Source: Armatimonadota bacterium (GTDB lineage Bacteria; Armatimonadota; Fimbriimonadia; Fimbriimonadales; Fimbriimonadaceae). From it: a stretch of 64,000 nucleotides of DNA. The notes under the pieces are model-generated. The model worked only from the letters and a program-made list of their open reading frames with translations, did no database searches and was not told the DNA's origin. The stretch spans positions 434,001 to 498,000 of the forward strand of contig JAFLBD010000002.1 of the NCBI GenBank assembly GCA_017303935.1, written 5' to 3'. The position numbers and the translations under genes were made by a program. Each line of letters opens with the position of its first letter. Within the stretch, counting starts at the first letter, position 1. Shown one piece after another: positions 25,355 through 33,644 of the stretch.

Positions 25355-26676
25355 AAATCATTCTGAAAAACGGTCGAATCCTTGACCCTTCGCAAGAACT
25401 CGACGTGATCGGCAACGTGATCATCGAGGACGAGGTCGTTGTCGAAGTTGGTTCAGACGTCGAGGTTGAAGAAGACGCTGACGAAATCATCGACTGCACG
25501 GGCCTTTGGATCACGCCAGGTTTGGTGGACATGCACGTCCACCTCCGAGAGCCGGGCGAAGAGCAAAAAGAGACGATCGCAACCGCGACTCAGGCAGCTG
25601 CCGCAGGGGGATTTACCACCGTTTGTTGCATGCCAAACACCAATCCGCCGCTCGATAACGCGGCGCTGATTGACTTCATCCTAGATCGCGCTGCGAGTCC
25701 ATTGGCTGGAGGCGTCTTTGTGGCTCCAGTCGGATCGCTCACCGAAGGCAATCGTGGGGACCGCATTTCGAATCTTGAAGCGATGCGAAAGGCCGGAATT
25801 GTCGCCGCTAGCGATGAAGGGTGTGCGACACAGAACTCCAAGGTGATGAACCGGGCGATGGAGTACTGCAACCAGCTCGATCTTCCGATCTTGGCCCACT
25901 GCGAAGACTACACGCTCAGCGATGGCGGAGTGATGAATGAAGGCGCAGTGAGTGCCATGCTCGGACTCAAGGGGATGCCGCGCAGCGCCGAAGAAGTCAT
26001 GGTGATGCGAAATTGCCTCCTCTCGCTCCACACTGGGTGCCAGGTTCACATCATGCGGGTTTCGACCTGGGGCGCCGTCGAGATGATTCGCCAAGCCAAA
26101 TATCTGGGCGCGCGCGTGACGTGTGAAACTTGTCCGCAGTACCTTTGCCTCACCGAAGAGATGATGGCGGACTTCGCACCTGAATTCAAAACGACTCCGC
26201 CGCTTCGAACTCAAGTCGATATTGATCTTCTGATGCAAGCCTTGGCCGATGGGACAATCGATGTAATCGCAAGCGACCACTCGCCACACGCGGACTATGA
26301 GGTTCAGGTTCCGTTTGATGAAGCACCGTTTGGGATGGCCGGGTTGGAATCTTGCTTGAGCGTGACGCTGACCCATGTGACCCATTCGGGAGTGCTTTCG
26401 CCGCTAGAAACCATTCGCAAGCTTTCTACGGCACCTGCGAAGATTTTGCGGTTGGATGCCGGCACCCTTCGCCCTGGGGACAGCCCTGTAGCGCAGGTGA
26501 CATTGATTGATCCCGAGCTGAAGTGGAAGTTTGACGTTCAAAAGACCTTTAGCAAAGGGAAGAACACCCCATTCAACGGCATGGAATTGAAGGGCAAAGC
26601 CGTACTAACCATTTCGGGAAGCGAAATCTACCGCGATGCGTCCTTTGACAATGCTCGAGTAACCTCCATCAATTGA
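25351..26676 (+). CDS. pyrC: Dihydroorotase (type I)
   Basis: Third step of pyrimidine synthesis, cyclising carbamoyl-aspartate to dihydroorotate. 441 aa amidohydrolase with the zinc motif DMHVHLREPG (H62, H64), a later HCED metal-site segment and the catalytic Asp in ASDHSPH. The length fits the longer class I enzymes found next to a PyrB. The stop overlaps a TTG start of the following gene (TTGA). Confidence 0.95.
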   Translation: MKIILKNGRILDPSQELDVIGNVIIEDEVVVEVGSDVEVEEDADEIIDCTGLWITPGLVDMHVHLREPGEEQKETIATATQAAAAGGFTTVCCMPNTNPPLDNAALIDFILDRAASPLAGGVFVAPVGSLTEGNRGDRISNLEAMRKAGIVAASDEGCATQNSKVMNRAMEYCNQLDLPILAHCEDYTLSDGGVMNEGAVSAMLGLKGMPRSAEEVMVMRNCLLSLHTGCQVHIMRVSTWGAVEMIRQAKYLGARVTCETCPQYLCLTEEMMADFAPEFKTTPPLRTQVDIDLLMQALADGTIDVIASDHSPHADYEVQVPFDEAPFGMAGLESCLSVTLTHVTHSGVLSPLETIRKLSTAPAKILRLDAGTLRPGDSPVAQVTLIDPELKWKFDVQKTFSKGKNTPFNGMELKGKAVLTISGSEIYRDASFDNARVTSIN

Positions 26677-27488
26677 CCACAAATAATAACGAAAAAATAG
26701 TCGAAAAAGCGAATCGCTCCACTCCGGGGTTTGCGCTTTTTTCGACTATTTTTATTGTTATTTTGCTATTTTTCGCGAGTTTTTTGGTGATGTCGGACGA
26801 TGTCCCGCCGGACCCAAACAATCCGTCTCTCAATGAAAATAATTCGCTGGAAATTGTTGAGAAAAATATCAAGCGAGGTTATTTTCAACTTTACACGCGG
26901 CAATTGGCCCATGAAATATCCGTCGAAAATCGCGACAAAATGTTCGTGAAATTCGCGCGCGAACAAGCTACGTATCTACGACCAGTGGCAGGAACAGAGG
27001 TCGCCTACCGAGTTGGTGAAGTGTTCCGCACGGCGCAGTTGTGGCGAGAAGCGGAGATTGCTTTTCGGCGAAGCCTGAAGGAATATGGCACCGATCCGGA
27101 TCGGCGCGTGAACGATAGCCTGCGGCTTGCACTCTGTCTTGCAAAGCAGGGAAACCCAACCGATGCGATTACCTTGACTAAGGGTACTTTTTCGGCACCC
27201 CCAGGAAACAAGCCTCCGATTTTGCTTGCCGTGTATTTGGAAATTGCGCCGGCATTAGAAGGCCAAGTTCCAAATAGGGAAATTGCAACGCTCATTCGAG
27301 AAGCGGTTCAACAACATCGATTGGCAGTGGTGGTGCGAGAATCTGAGGCCGGACAACAGTTCGAAATGGTGCGAGATTTTCACATCAACAAAGCTCTCCG
27401 GTATGCGGACAAGCTAGACCCAAAACCGGTTGCTGAGACCGGAGATTCGGTCGCAAGCGAGAGCAAAATCGGAAACGAGCGGCCCTGA
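26673..27488 (+). CDS. Membrane-anchored TPR-like protein, function unknown
   Basis: 271 aa from a TTG that overlaps the pyrC stop. One transmembrane segment at about residues 20-39 (FALFSTIFIVILLFFASFLV) is followed by an acidic linker and helical-repeat sequence (VGEVFRTAQLWREAEIAFRR; LRLALCLAKQGNPTDAI). The first 90 codons are clearly richer in A and T than the rest of the gene and its neighbours. The next ATG (26790) would remove the membrane helix. Its last 75 nt overlap the 3' end of the kinase gene on the other strand. No family name can be given. Confidence 0.7.
   Translation: MTTNNNEKIVEKANRSTPGFALFSTIFIVILLFFASFLVMSDDVPPDPNNPSLNENNSLEIVEKNIKRGYFQLYTRQLAHEISVENRDKMFVKFAREQATYLRPVAGTEVAYRVGEVFRTAQLWREAEIAFRRSLKEYGTDPDRRVNDSLRLALCLAKQGNPTDAITLTKGTFSAPPGNKPPILLAVYLEIAPALEGQVPNREIATLIREAVQQHRLAVVVRESEAGQQFEMVRDFHINKALRYADKLDPKPVAETGDSVASESKIGNERP
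26685..26762. repeat. Near-perfect 26-bp inverted repeat at the pyrC 3' junction
   Basis: Arms 26685-26711 and 26734-26762 pair over about 26 bp with one bulged base on two occasions (26737 and 26754) and one G-T pair; the loop is 22 nt. The arms are AT-rich. It starts 9 nt after the pyrC stop codon and lies inside the first 30 codons of the next gene. As RNA it would be a long, U-rich stem that could end or stabilise the pyr transcript or control translation of the gene it overlaps. Confidence 0.8.
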
Positions 27489-28223
27489 TCCGATCGCGCA
27501 CAATTCTGTAATTGCGCGCGCCCATCCCCAAATTCTGTTCGGATCGAGTTCACATTGGATTGCAATCTGCTCAATTGCTTGCCCCAGATCGATATCAGTG
27601 GGTTGTGGAATCGGGTTTCGAAGAATTGCCGCCGCTTCCATGCAAGGGTCGGCCACGAGCCCCTTTGGGTCAATCACAACGGTTTCTCGCCCGTCGAAAA
27701 GGATGTTGTAGTGGTGCAAATCGCCATGTACTGCACAGACCTCCTTCGTGGTGTCCAACATTTTGGTCAGGAACGGATTACGGAGTTCCTCATCACTAAA
27801 GAATGAGTGCGCCTCTGCTAACCCATCGAAGTTGCCAATCTCTCTGAACCGGTTCGCGTGGGAACAGAAAACAGTGATCGCCTCTTCGGTAGGAAGAGAC
27901 GATATGTCCGTTCCTGGCCTGATTCGCGGCATCAGAATCGCTCCATCCTGTTGATCTTCGATGGCAATGACGCCGTGCCCTTGTGCCAGCGTCAGGAATC
28001 TCGTTCCAGAGTCGGCTTCCTCGCCAAGCAGAACCACCTTGATCACGTGATTTTCACCAGCAGAAATCACCAGGCTCGTCGACGCGCCAGGGAGGTAATC
28101 TCCCAGCGCTAAATCGTGCTTGGACGCCAAGTATTCTGCGGATTTTCGCCCTGATTCTATGGCGCGAATAAATTCGCTTTCCGAACTAAAATTGCTCCGC
28201 AGAAGTTCTAACGGGTCAGCCAT
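27414..28223 (-). CDS. Aminoglycoside/hydroxyurea phosphotransferase-like small-molecule kinase
   Basis: 269 aa with the APH-type kinase fold. The catalytic loop is HGDLHHYNIL (D168 base, N173), the metal-binding Asp is D185 in VVIDPKGL, and a short nucleotide-binding lobe includes HVIKVVLL. The VIDPKG form resembles the streptomycin-6-phosphotransferase branch, whose members include metabolic kinases. Its start overlaps the kbl stop by 8 nt, so the two are probably translated together. An amino-alcohol, sugar or other small substrate is more likely than an antibiotic, but nothing proves it. Confidence 0.75.
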   Translation of the reverse strand: MADPLELLRSNFSSESEFIRAIESGRKSAEYLASKHDLALGDYLPGASTSLVISAGENHVIKVVLLGEEADSGTRFLTLAQGHGVIAIEDQQDGAILMPRIRPGTDISSLPTEEAITVFCSHANRFREIGNFDGLAEAHSFFSDEELRNPFLTKMLDTTKEVCAVHGDLHHYNILFDGRETVVIDPKGLVADPCMEAAAILRNPIPQPTDIDLGQAIEQIAIQCELDPNRIWGWARAITELCAIGSGPLVSDFALACDRISGLSNRFWV

Positions 28224-29412
28224 TGGCGAGCTTGTCGCGAACCTTAATGAATGCTTTTAGTGCAAATTCAAGGTCGTCTTGGCTGTGCGCCGCACTCGGC
28301 ATTGTTCGGAGTCTAGCCTTGCCCAACCCAACCGTTGGATACACGATGCTCAGTGCATAAACGCCTTCGTCCCATAGCATGCGTTCCATCAGCTGGGCTT
28401 TGCCTTCATCGCCCACATAGACTGGCGTGATCGGGGTTTCGCTGCCCATCGTATCAAATCCGTTTTGCGCCAAGTTCTCCTTCCACCATTTGGTGTTTGC
28501 CCACAATTTTTGCATCGGCTCAGGATCATTTTCCATGACATCCAGTGCAGCGATCAGGGCGGCTGCGACCATCGGAGGGTGCGCAGTAGAGAAGAGGTAC
28601 GGCCTTCCTCGATTGATCAACCATTCTTTGAGCGGGGCAGAACCAGCGATGTATCCACCCACTACTCCAAGAGCCTTACTGAGCGTGCCGAGTTGAATGT
28701 CCACGCGACCATAGAGGTCAAAATGTGACGCCGTACCGGCACCATTTTTCCCCAAAACTCCGCTAGCATGAGCGTCATCCACCATCACGAATGCGTTGTA
28801 CTTTTCTGCCAACTCGACGATCTTGGGAAGAGGTGCGATATCTCCGTCCATGCTAAAGACACCATCCGTAATGATCATTCGTTTCTCGAACGATTGTGTC
28901 TTACTGAGGATCTCTTCAAGGTGCGCCATGTCTTTGTGGTTGTAAACAAACCCTTCAGACTTCTTATATTTCGCAGGCGAGAGTCGAACGCCATCAATAA
29001 TGGAGGCGTGATTAAGCTCGTCACTGATGACCACATCTTTGTTGGTCAGGACGGCTGGAATACACCCTGAATTCGCCGTAAATCCACCAGTGAAGACCAG
29101 CACCGCATCAACTTTCTTGAATTTCGCTAAGCGTTGCTCGAGCTCATCGTGAACGCCCATCGTGCCGCCGATCCATCGCACAGCTCCTGCCCCGACGCCC
29201 CACTTTTCGATGGCATCTAGTGCGGCCTGTCGAACGGCGGGGTGGTTTGCAAGTCCAAGATAGTTGTTCGAGGACAAATTGACGACCGATTTCCCGTCCA
29301 TTGTCACCCGCCCACCAGCTGGCGATTCCAGAATTCGCGGCTTCTTATAAAGATTTTGCGACTTGAGTGATTCAATTTCAGTTTGGAGCCACGCGGTGAG
29401 CGACGTATTCAT
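28216..29412 (-). CDS. kbl: Glycine C-acetyltransferase (2-amino-3-ketobutyrate CoA ligase)
   Basis: A PLP enzyme that splits 2-amino-3-ketobutyrate with CoA into glycine and acetyl-CoA, the second half of threonine degradation. 398 aa; the PLP lysine is K246 in LGTLSKALG, with the DELNHASIIDG and VDDAHASGVLG segments of the alpha-oxoamine synthase family. KBL is favoured over 8-amino-7-oxononanoate synthase or serine palmitoyltransferase because tdh lies 2 kb away on the same strand. A terminator (29453-29488) isolates it from the TPR gene upstream, so it must have its own promoter. Confidence 0.88.
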   Translation of the reverse strand: MNTSLTAWLQTEIESLKSQNLYKKPRILESPAGGRVTMDGKSVVNLSSNNYLGLANHPAVRQAALDAIEKWGVGAGAVRWIGGTMGVHDELEQRLAKFKKVDAVLVFTGGFTANSGCIPAVLTNKDVVISDELNHASIIDGVRLSPAKYKKSEGFVYNHKDMAHLEEILSKTQSFEKRMIITDGVFSMDGDIAPLPKIVELAEKYNAFVMVDDAHASGVLGKNGAGTASHFDLYGRVDIQLGTLSKALGVVGGYIAGSAPLKEWLINRGRPYLFSTAHPPMVAAALIAALDVMENDPEPMQKLWANTKWWKENLAQNGFDTMGSETPITPVYVGDEGKAQLMERMLWDEGVYALSIVYPTVGLGKARLRTMPSAAHSQDDLEFALKAFIKVRDKLANG

Positions 29413-29452
29413 AGCGTAAGTTTAACTGATTCACTGAGGGTCGAAGGTGCAC

Positions 29453-29488
29453 AAAAAAGAACTCCCGCGACAACAGTCGCGGGAGTTC
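29453..29488 (-). terminator. Rho-independent terminator after the TPR gene
   Basis: A perfect 13-bp GC-rich stem (29459-29471 with 29476-29488) has a 4-nt loop. Six A residues at 29453-29458 read as a U-run on the minus strand. It lies 22 nt past the stop of the TPR gene. Confidence 0.9.
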
Positions 29489-29510
29489 GAGCTCAGCAGA
29501 AACTTCGAAG

Positions 29511-31343
29511 TTAGCCTTCCATTTCGGCGAGCAACGGTTCAAGTTCTTGATTCTCACCAATGGCTTGCCGGATTTGAGCGGCTAGCCCTTGAGCTTCTTC
29601 CTTGCGGCCCAATCGAGCTGCAGCCAAGCCAAGGTTGATCGCGATCGGAAGCGACTGCGGCATAAACGTGATCGCATAGCGCATCGCGTTGTATTGCTCT
29701 TCGTGCTTGCCCTGCGGTGCGAGCGCATTGGCCAACTCCACAAACCCGATCTCGTTTCCAGGGAAGAGGTTGATCAGTCGTGTTGCGGCATCTTCAGCAT
29801 CTCGGTGGTCTCCAATTCGGTTCAATGCAGCCGCGTAAAGTGCCCACATCTTCCAGTAATCGGCGAGCCAGTTGCGCATCGGGCGAAGAATCTTGACCGC
29901 AGCTTCAAACTCCTCGGTTTGCATTTTCTCTTCAGCTTGCTGAACAGATTCAACGCGCTTCGGTTGCTCCAATTCGACGAGCCAAGCAAGCACCTGGGCG
30001 CGAGTGTTTGGATCAGGGTTTGCGCCCAAAACATCCCGGAGAACCTTTGGCACTTCAAAACTGCGACCAGCTCCCTGTAGGGTCTGCGCATATTCGATTT
30101 GAGTCTGAACATCGGTCGGATTTTCATCCAACAGATCTTCGTACAGGTCCATCGCCTTGTCCCATTCTTGGAGGCTAGCCAGCGCCGGAGCATAGAATCG
30201 CTTGATGACATTCTTGTCTTCCGACTTTTCCAGACCTTCTTCGAAAACGCGAAGCGCTTCAGCAGTGTTTTGAACCTGCATCAAGCTTGCGCCGAGGTTA
30301 GCCCACGCGTGGCTGTTGCTTGGGTTGCTGTCCACGATGGATCGCCAGAGTGGTGGTACTTCGTGGGCGCGTTCCTGCTGGCTGATAACCTGCGCGAGGA
30401 ATCCCATCGAAGGCTTGTCGTCAGGTTCCATCTCGACCGCCTTTCGGAAATTCTGCTCGGCATTGGCGAGCATTCCGAGAGATTGTTGCGCGATGCCGAT
30501 ACGGGTGATGAGCGCCGGTTCTTTGTCGTCGATCTTCAAAGCGGCTTCGAGAACTTCGATCGCTTCATTGAATCGTGAGGTCGACTGATACAACTCGGCG
30601 AGGACAGCTGGTCCGCGAACATCGTCGTTGACGGTTTCGTTCGCCTTTTTCAAGGAAGCTTCGATGTCGTTTGGATCACCGATGCGCAAGTTCATCGCTG
30701 CTCGGCAGAGCTGCAATAGGGTGGCGTATGGAGCCTCCCAATCGTTGTCCAAGCTGATGGCTTCGTTCAGCGCATTGTAGGCGAAAGAAGGATTGAAATC
30801 AGGGATGACTTGGCCTTGAGTCTTGTCGATGTATTGGAGCGCATCGTAACCTTCCAAGAACCGAACGAATGCTCGGCTGTTGGTCGTGCCAAACAGGTCT
30901 TCGTCGGTCGAGGCTTCGCTTGGCAACGGAGTGCCGCCTCTTTGTGCGATCTCTTCGACGAGCTTCCGCATCGATGGGAAGACATTCTCTTCGGTGAAAT
31001 CGAAGGTCTCTTCGTAGAGCGGCTTCTCATCATCTCGCGAGAAAACTCGAACGGTGAGTTTGAGGTTGCCATTTTCTTCAACCAGCAAACCATCGACGGC
31101 GACATTCGCTTCCGCCTGACCAAAGAGCTGCTTGACAAATTCTGGTTCCGACAAGGATTCGGCCGGGTTGGCATTCGCAAATCGTGGTGGGTTGCTTTCA
31201 TCTATCCGAACGAGATAGTTGACAGAGTGGACCTCCGACCCGGTGCGCGCGCGTACGATCTCGGCGGCGAAGTTTGCAAATTGCCGAGCAAGGGTAGCAC
31301 GTGTGTTTGGTCCAGCATTAAACGGCAGAACAGCAACGCTCAT
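29511..31343 (-). CDS. TolB-like domain plus tetratricopeptide-repeat protein
   Basis: 610 aa without a signal peptide. Residues 1-120 begin VAVLPFNAGPNTRATLARQF, like the TolB-type N-terminal module found in front of TPRs in adenylate-cyclase and CadC-like proteins. From about residue 190 onward the sequence is a chain of TPR-type helix pairs (for example AEQNFRKAVEMEPDDKPSMG; HAWANLGASLMQVQNTAEAL). It is probably a scaffold or sensor of unknown partner. It lies between tdh and kbl on the same strand, but a terminator cuts it off from kbl. Confidence 0.75.
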   Translation of the reverse strand: MSVAVLPFNAGPNTRATLARQFANFAAEIVRARTGSEVHSVNYLVRIDESNPPRFANANPAESLSEPEFVKQLFGQAEANVAVDGLLVEENGNLKLTVRVFSRDDEKPLYEETFDFTEENVFPSMRKLVEEIAQRGGTPLPSEASTDEDLFGTTNSRAFVRFLEGYDALQYIDKTQGQVIPDFNPSFAYNALNEAISLDNDWEAPYATLLQLCRAAMNLRIGDPNDIEASLKKANETVNDDVRGPAVLAELYQSTSRFNEAIEVLEAALKIDDKEPALITRIGIAQQSLGMLANAEQNFRKAVEMEPDDKPSMGFLAQVISQQERAHEVPPLWRSIVDSNPSNSHAWANLGASLMQVQNTAEALRVFEEGLEKSEDKNVIKRFYAPALASLQEWDKAMDLYEDLLDENPTDVQTQIEYAQTLQGAGRSFEVPKVLRDVLGANPDPNTRAQVLAWLVELEQPKRVESVQQAEEKMQTEEFEAAVKILRPMRNWLADYWKMWALYAAALNRIGDHRDAEDAATRLINLFPGNEIGFVELANALAPQGKHEEQYNAMRYAITFMPQSLPIAINLGLAAARLGRKEEAQGLAAQIRQAIGENQELEPLLAEMEG

Positions 31344-31404
31344 AACTCAGGAATTGTACCTGCCAGCGCGCCTATCAGCATCAGACCTAGTGCGAATACT
31401 GGGG

Positions 31405-32445
31405 CTAGTTTCGGGCCGATGAAAAATCAAGCACGACTTTGCCCGCTTCGCCTCGCTCCAAAATCTCCATGGCGTGGTTCACATCTCGGAAATCCATCTT
31501 GTGGGTGACCACCGCGGACACGTCGAGATTCTTGTTTTGCAGTAGGTCGATCATCTGATCCCAAGTCTCCCAAATCTTGCGTCCGATGATGCCATTTACT
31601 TTTAGTCCTCGCATGATCATAGCGTTCAACTCGATCTGCTGAACGCTCTTGGGATACAGCCCTAGCAAGCTGATGCGTCCGCCAGGCCGAGTGTGCCGGA
31701 TTGCGAGCGGAAGCGCAGATTCGTGGCCGCTCATTTCGAGGCTACCGTCCACACCATCCGGTGCGATGCGAGAAAGCACTGCATCGGCATCTTCTTGGGT
31801 TGGGTCGATGATCACATCGGCTCCTAACTTTTCTGCAAGCTGTTTTCGATACGGCCGCACTTCGGTGACAATCACCTTTTCGGCGCCCCACGCCTTAGCA
31901 ACAGCGATGCTGAAAAGCCCGATCGGTCCCATCCCGGTGATTAGCAATGTCTGACCAGCCACTGGGCCGTCGGCAACCGTGTGCACCGCGTTTCCGAGCG
32001 CGTCCAGCATGGATGCCACTTCATGAGGGACAACACGCGGCGTGGTGCGTGCATTTTGCGCGGGCATCACGGCCCAGCCGCCAAATCCGCCATCCACATC
32101 AATCCCGAGGAGCCGAGTGTTCGCACAGACGTGGCCTTGCCCCATTTGGCACTGGCGGCAGGTCCCACAAACAATGTGCGATTCGCTGCTGATGAACTCG
32201 CCAATACGACTTGGATCGACGCCTTCTCCGACTTCAATGATCTCGCCGCAGAATTCGTGCCCGATGATTCGAGGAGGGTGGATTCGGGATTGCGAGAAGG
32301 CATCCCATTGGTGGATGTGGAGGTCGGTGCCACAAATAGAACCTCCTAAAATCTCGACTTTGACGTGCCCTGGTTTGATCTTTGGAGTGTCGACTTCGAC
32401 AATGTCAACGCCAGGGGCAGGCTGCATCTTTGCAACGGCAAACAC
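31405..32445 (-). CDS. tdh: L-threonine 3-dehydrogenase
   Basis: An NAD-dependent zinc dehydrogenase that oxidises threonine to 2-amino-3-ketobutyrate, the substrate of Kbl. 346 aa MDR-family protein with catalytic-zinc residues in SICGTDLHIHQWD and GHEFCGEI, the structural four-Cys loop (CGTCRQCQMGQGHVC), and the Rossmann glycines in LITGMGPIGLFS. The length and the GTDLHI form fit threonine dehydrogenase, and kbl nearby supports the call. It follows the DprA-like gene by 36 nt. Confidence 0.9.
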   Translation of the reverse strand: MFAVAKMQPAPGVDIVEVDTPKIKPGHVKVEILGGSICGTDLHIHQWDAFSQSRIHPPRIIGHEFCGEIIEVGEGVDPSRIGEFISSESHIVCGTCRQCQMGQGHVCANTRLLGIDVDGGFGGWAVMPAQNARTTPRVVPHEVASMLDALGNAVHTVADGPVAGQTLLITGMGPIGLFSIAVAKAWGAEKVIVTEVRPYRKQLAEKLGADVIIDPTQEDADAVLSRIAPDGVDGSLEMSGHESALPLAIRHTRPGGRISLLGLYPKSVQQIELNAMIMRGLKVNGIIGRKIWETWDQMIDLLQNKNLDVSAVVTHKMDFRDVNHAMEILERGEAGKVVLDFSSARN

Positions 32446-32481
32446 GACCTGATGGTACCGCCGAATGACGGATGAATTGGG

Positions 32482-33552
32482 TCATGCGCCAGCAGCAGAA
32501 AACGGCAATTGGGGCTGGATGCCTAACTCGGCCTCGCGGATAGCATCGGCAAGACCCGTGTCACGCACCGCATGATCCATGCCGAAATTGCCAAATCCGA
32601 GCGCTCTAAATGCGCGATAAGCCATGTTGTCGGGCTCTTCGGCGACGAGCAACGGGCAGAGCTTGCGCTGGTGGGCAGATAACGCACCGTGCCATGTGCC
32701 ACCGACCTTAAATCGAGGTTGGACCACTAGTGTGCACTCGGCTGCGGCATAAATCAGCTGGTTGCGCTCCATCGCGGCGGAGGTGCTAAATGAAGCGCCA
32801 GACGGGCGCAGAGATAACACATTATCGGCAGACACTGCGCCGTGGCGGGCGATGAAGGGCACCTGATCAGGCTCCGCGTCATGCGTATCCGAACGCACAT
32901 GCGTAGAAATGGCACAGCAAACCGCGCGTAATCCATGAAACCCGCACATCGGCACGATATTCAGCACTGGCGCGCCGAGCAGCCGTGCGGTTTTGGCCGC
33001 CGCCGCATCCACCCCGGAAGCCCCGCCCGTCACAATGCCGTAGCCCAGCGAGGTCGCTTGACGCACGGCATCGGACACCAGGCGCAAAGAATCTGCTGAA
33101 GGGCAACGCGACCCTACGACACCAAACCACCGTTTCGGCGAGCGACCCATGTGATACGCAGGACCGCCAGCGCCAACAGCCAGCGTCGGCGCACCCCACA
33201 AGACCAATGGTGCGCTAGTGCCCATGCTGGTGAGCCACCGGGCAGGATATGCAGAGTCACCGACCATGCAGATTGAGTCCGCGGCGTGTTTCATGAAATC
33301 CTGGCACCTAGATTGCGCGCCCAAAATGGCGGCCTCCGTATCGAAGCCGTGCTGACGCAGCACGCCACGCGCCGCCTTCACAAATGCGTCGAAGTCACCC
33401 TGGGAGCAAGAGTCTCCCGAGAGCACAGGCAGATGGACACGCAGGCAATGGAGCACCTGATGGGCGCGATGCCGCGGCGCCCTGGCAAAGCCGTCGCCAG
33501 CATCCAAATACAAGCACGCCAGCAATGCGCGCATCCATACTGCATCACTCAT
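32482..33552 (-). CDS. DprA/Smf-like SLOG-fold protein, probably acquired
   Basis: About 356 aa from the ATG at 33552; the frame stays open to 33630, and another ATG lies six codons upstream. A DprA-type Rossmann core is visible: FGVVGSRCPSADSL, GYGIVTGGASGVDAAAAKTA, FSTSAAMERNQLIYAAAECT and VVQPRFKVGGTWHGALSAHQ. DprA binds ssDNA and loads RecA during transformation; relatives occur in other nucleotide-sensing roles. The core is diverged, and neither a winged-helix tail nor a clear N-terminal SAM domain is seen. Codon use differs from neighbours, and an AT-rich upstream patch (33553-33600) adds to the foreign look. Confidence 0.7.
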   Translation of the reverse strand: MSDAVWMRALLACLYLDAGDGFARAPRHRAHQVLHCLRVHLPVLSGDSCSQGDFDAFVKAARGVLRQHGFDTEAAILGAQSRCQDFMKHAADSICMVGDSAYPARWLTSMGTSAPLVLWGAPTLAVGAGGPAYHMGRSPKRWFGVVGSRCPSADSLRLVSDAVRQATSLGYGIVTGGASGVDAAAAKTARLLGAPVLNIVPMCGFHGLRAVCCAISTHVRSDTHDAEPDQVPFIARHGAVSADNVLSLRPSGASFSTSAAMERNQLIYAAAECTLVVQPRFKVGGTWHGALSAHQRKLCPLLVAEEPDNMAYRAFRALGFGNFGMDHAVRDTGLADAIREAELGIQPQLPFSAAGA

Positions 33553-33644
33553 CACCAACCATAATAACATATAACTAACAACAATACATATCCATCTACC
33601 ACAAGCGAAGGCACCTTGGGTGTATAACACTAGCCAGCCTCATC

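Noticed and set aside
26685-26762. Transposon or IS terminal repeats
   Set aside because: The arms are only 22 nt apart, no transposase is near and no target-site duplication is visible.
27414-28223. Aminoglycoside resistance gene
   Set aside because: The fold is right, but the gene is coupled to kbl and has no mobile context, so a metabolic kinase is more likely.
28216-29412. Biotin gene bioF
   Set aside because: Kbl and BioF are close relatives, but tdh on the same strand and the lack of bio genes favour Kbl.
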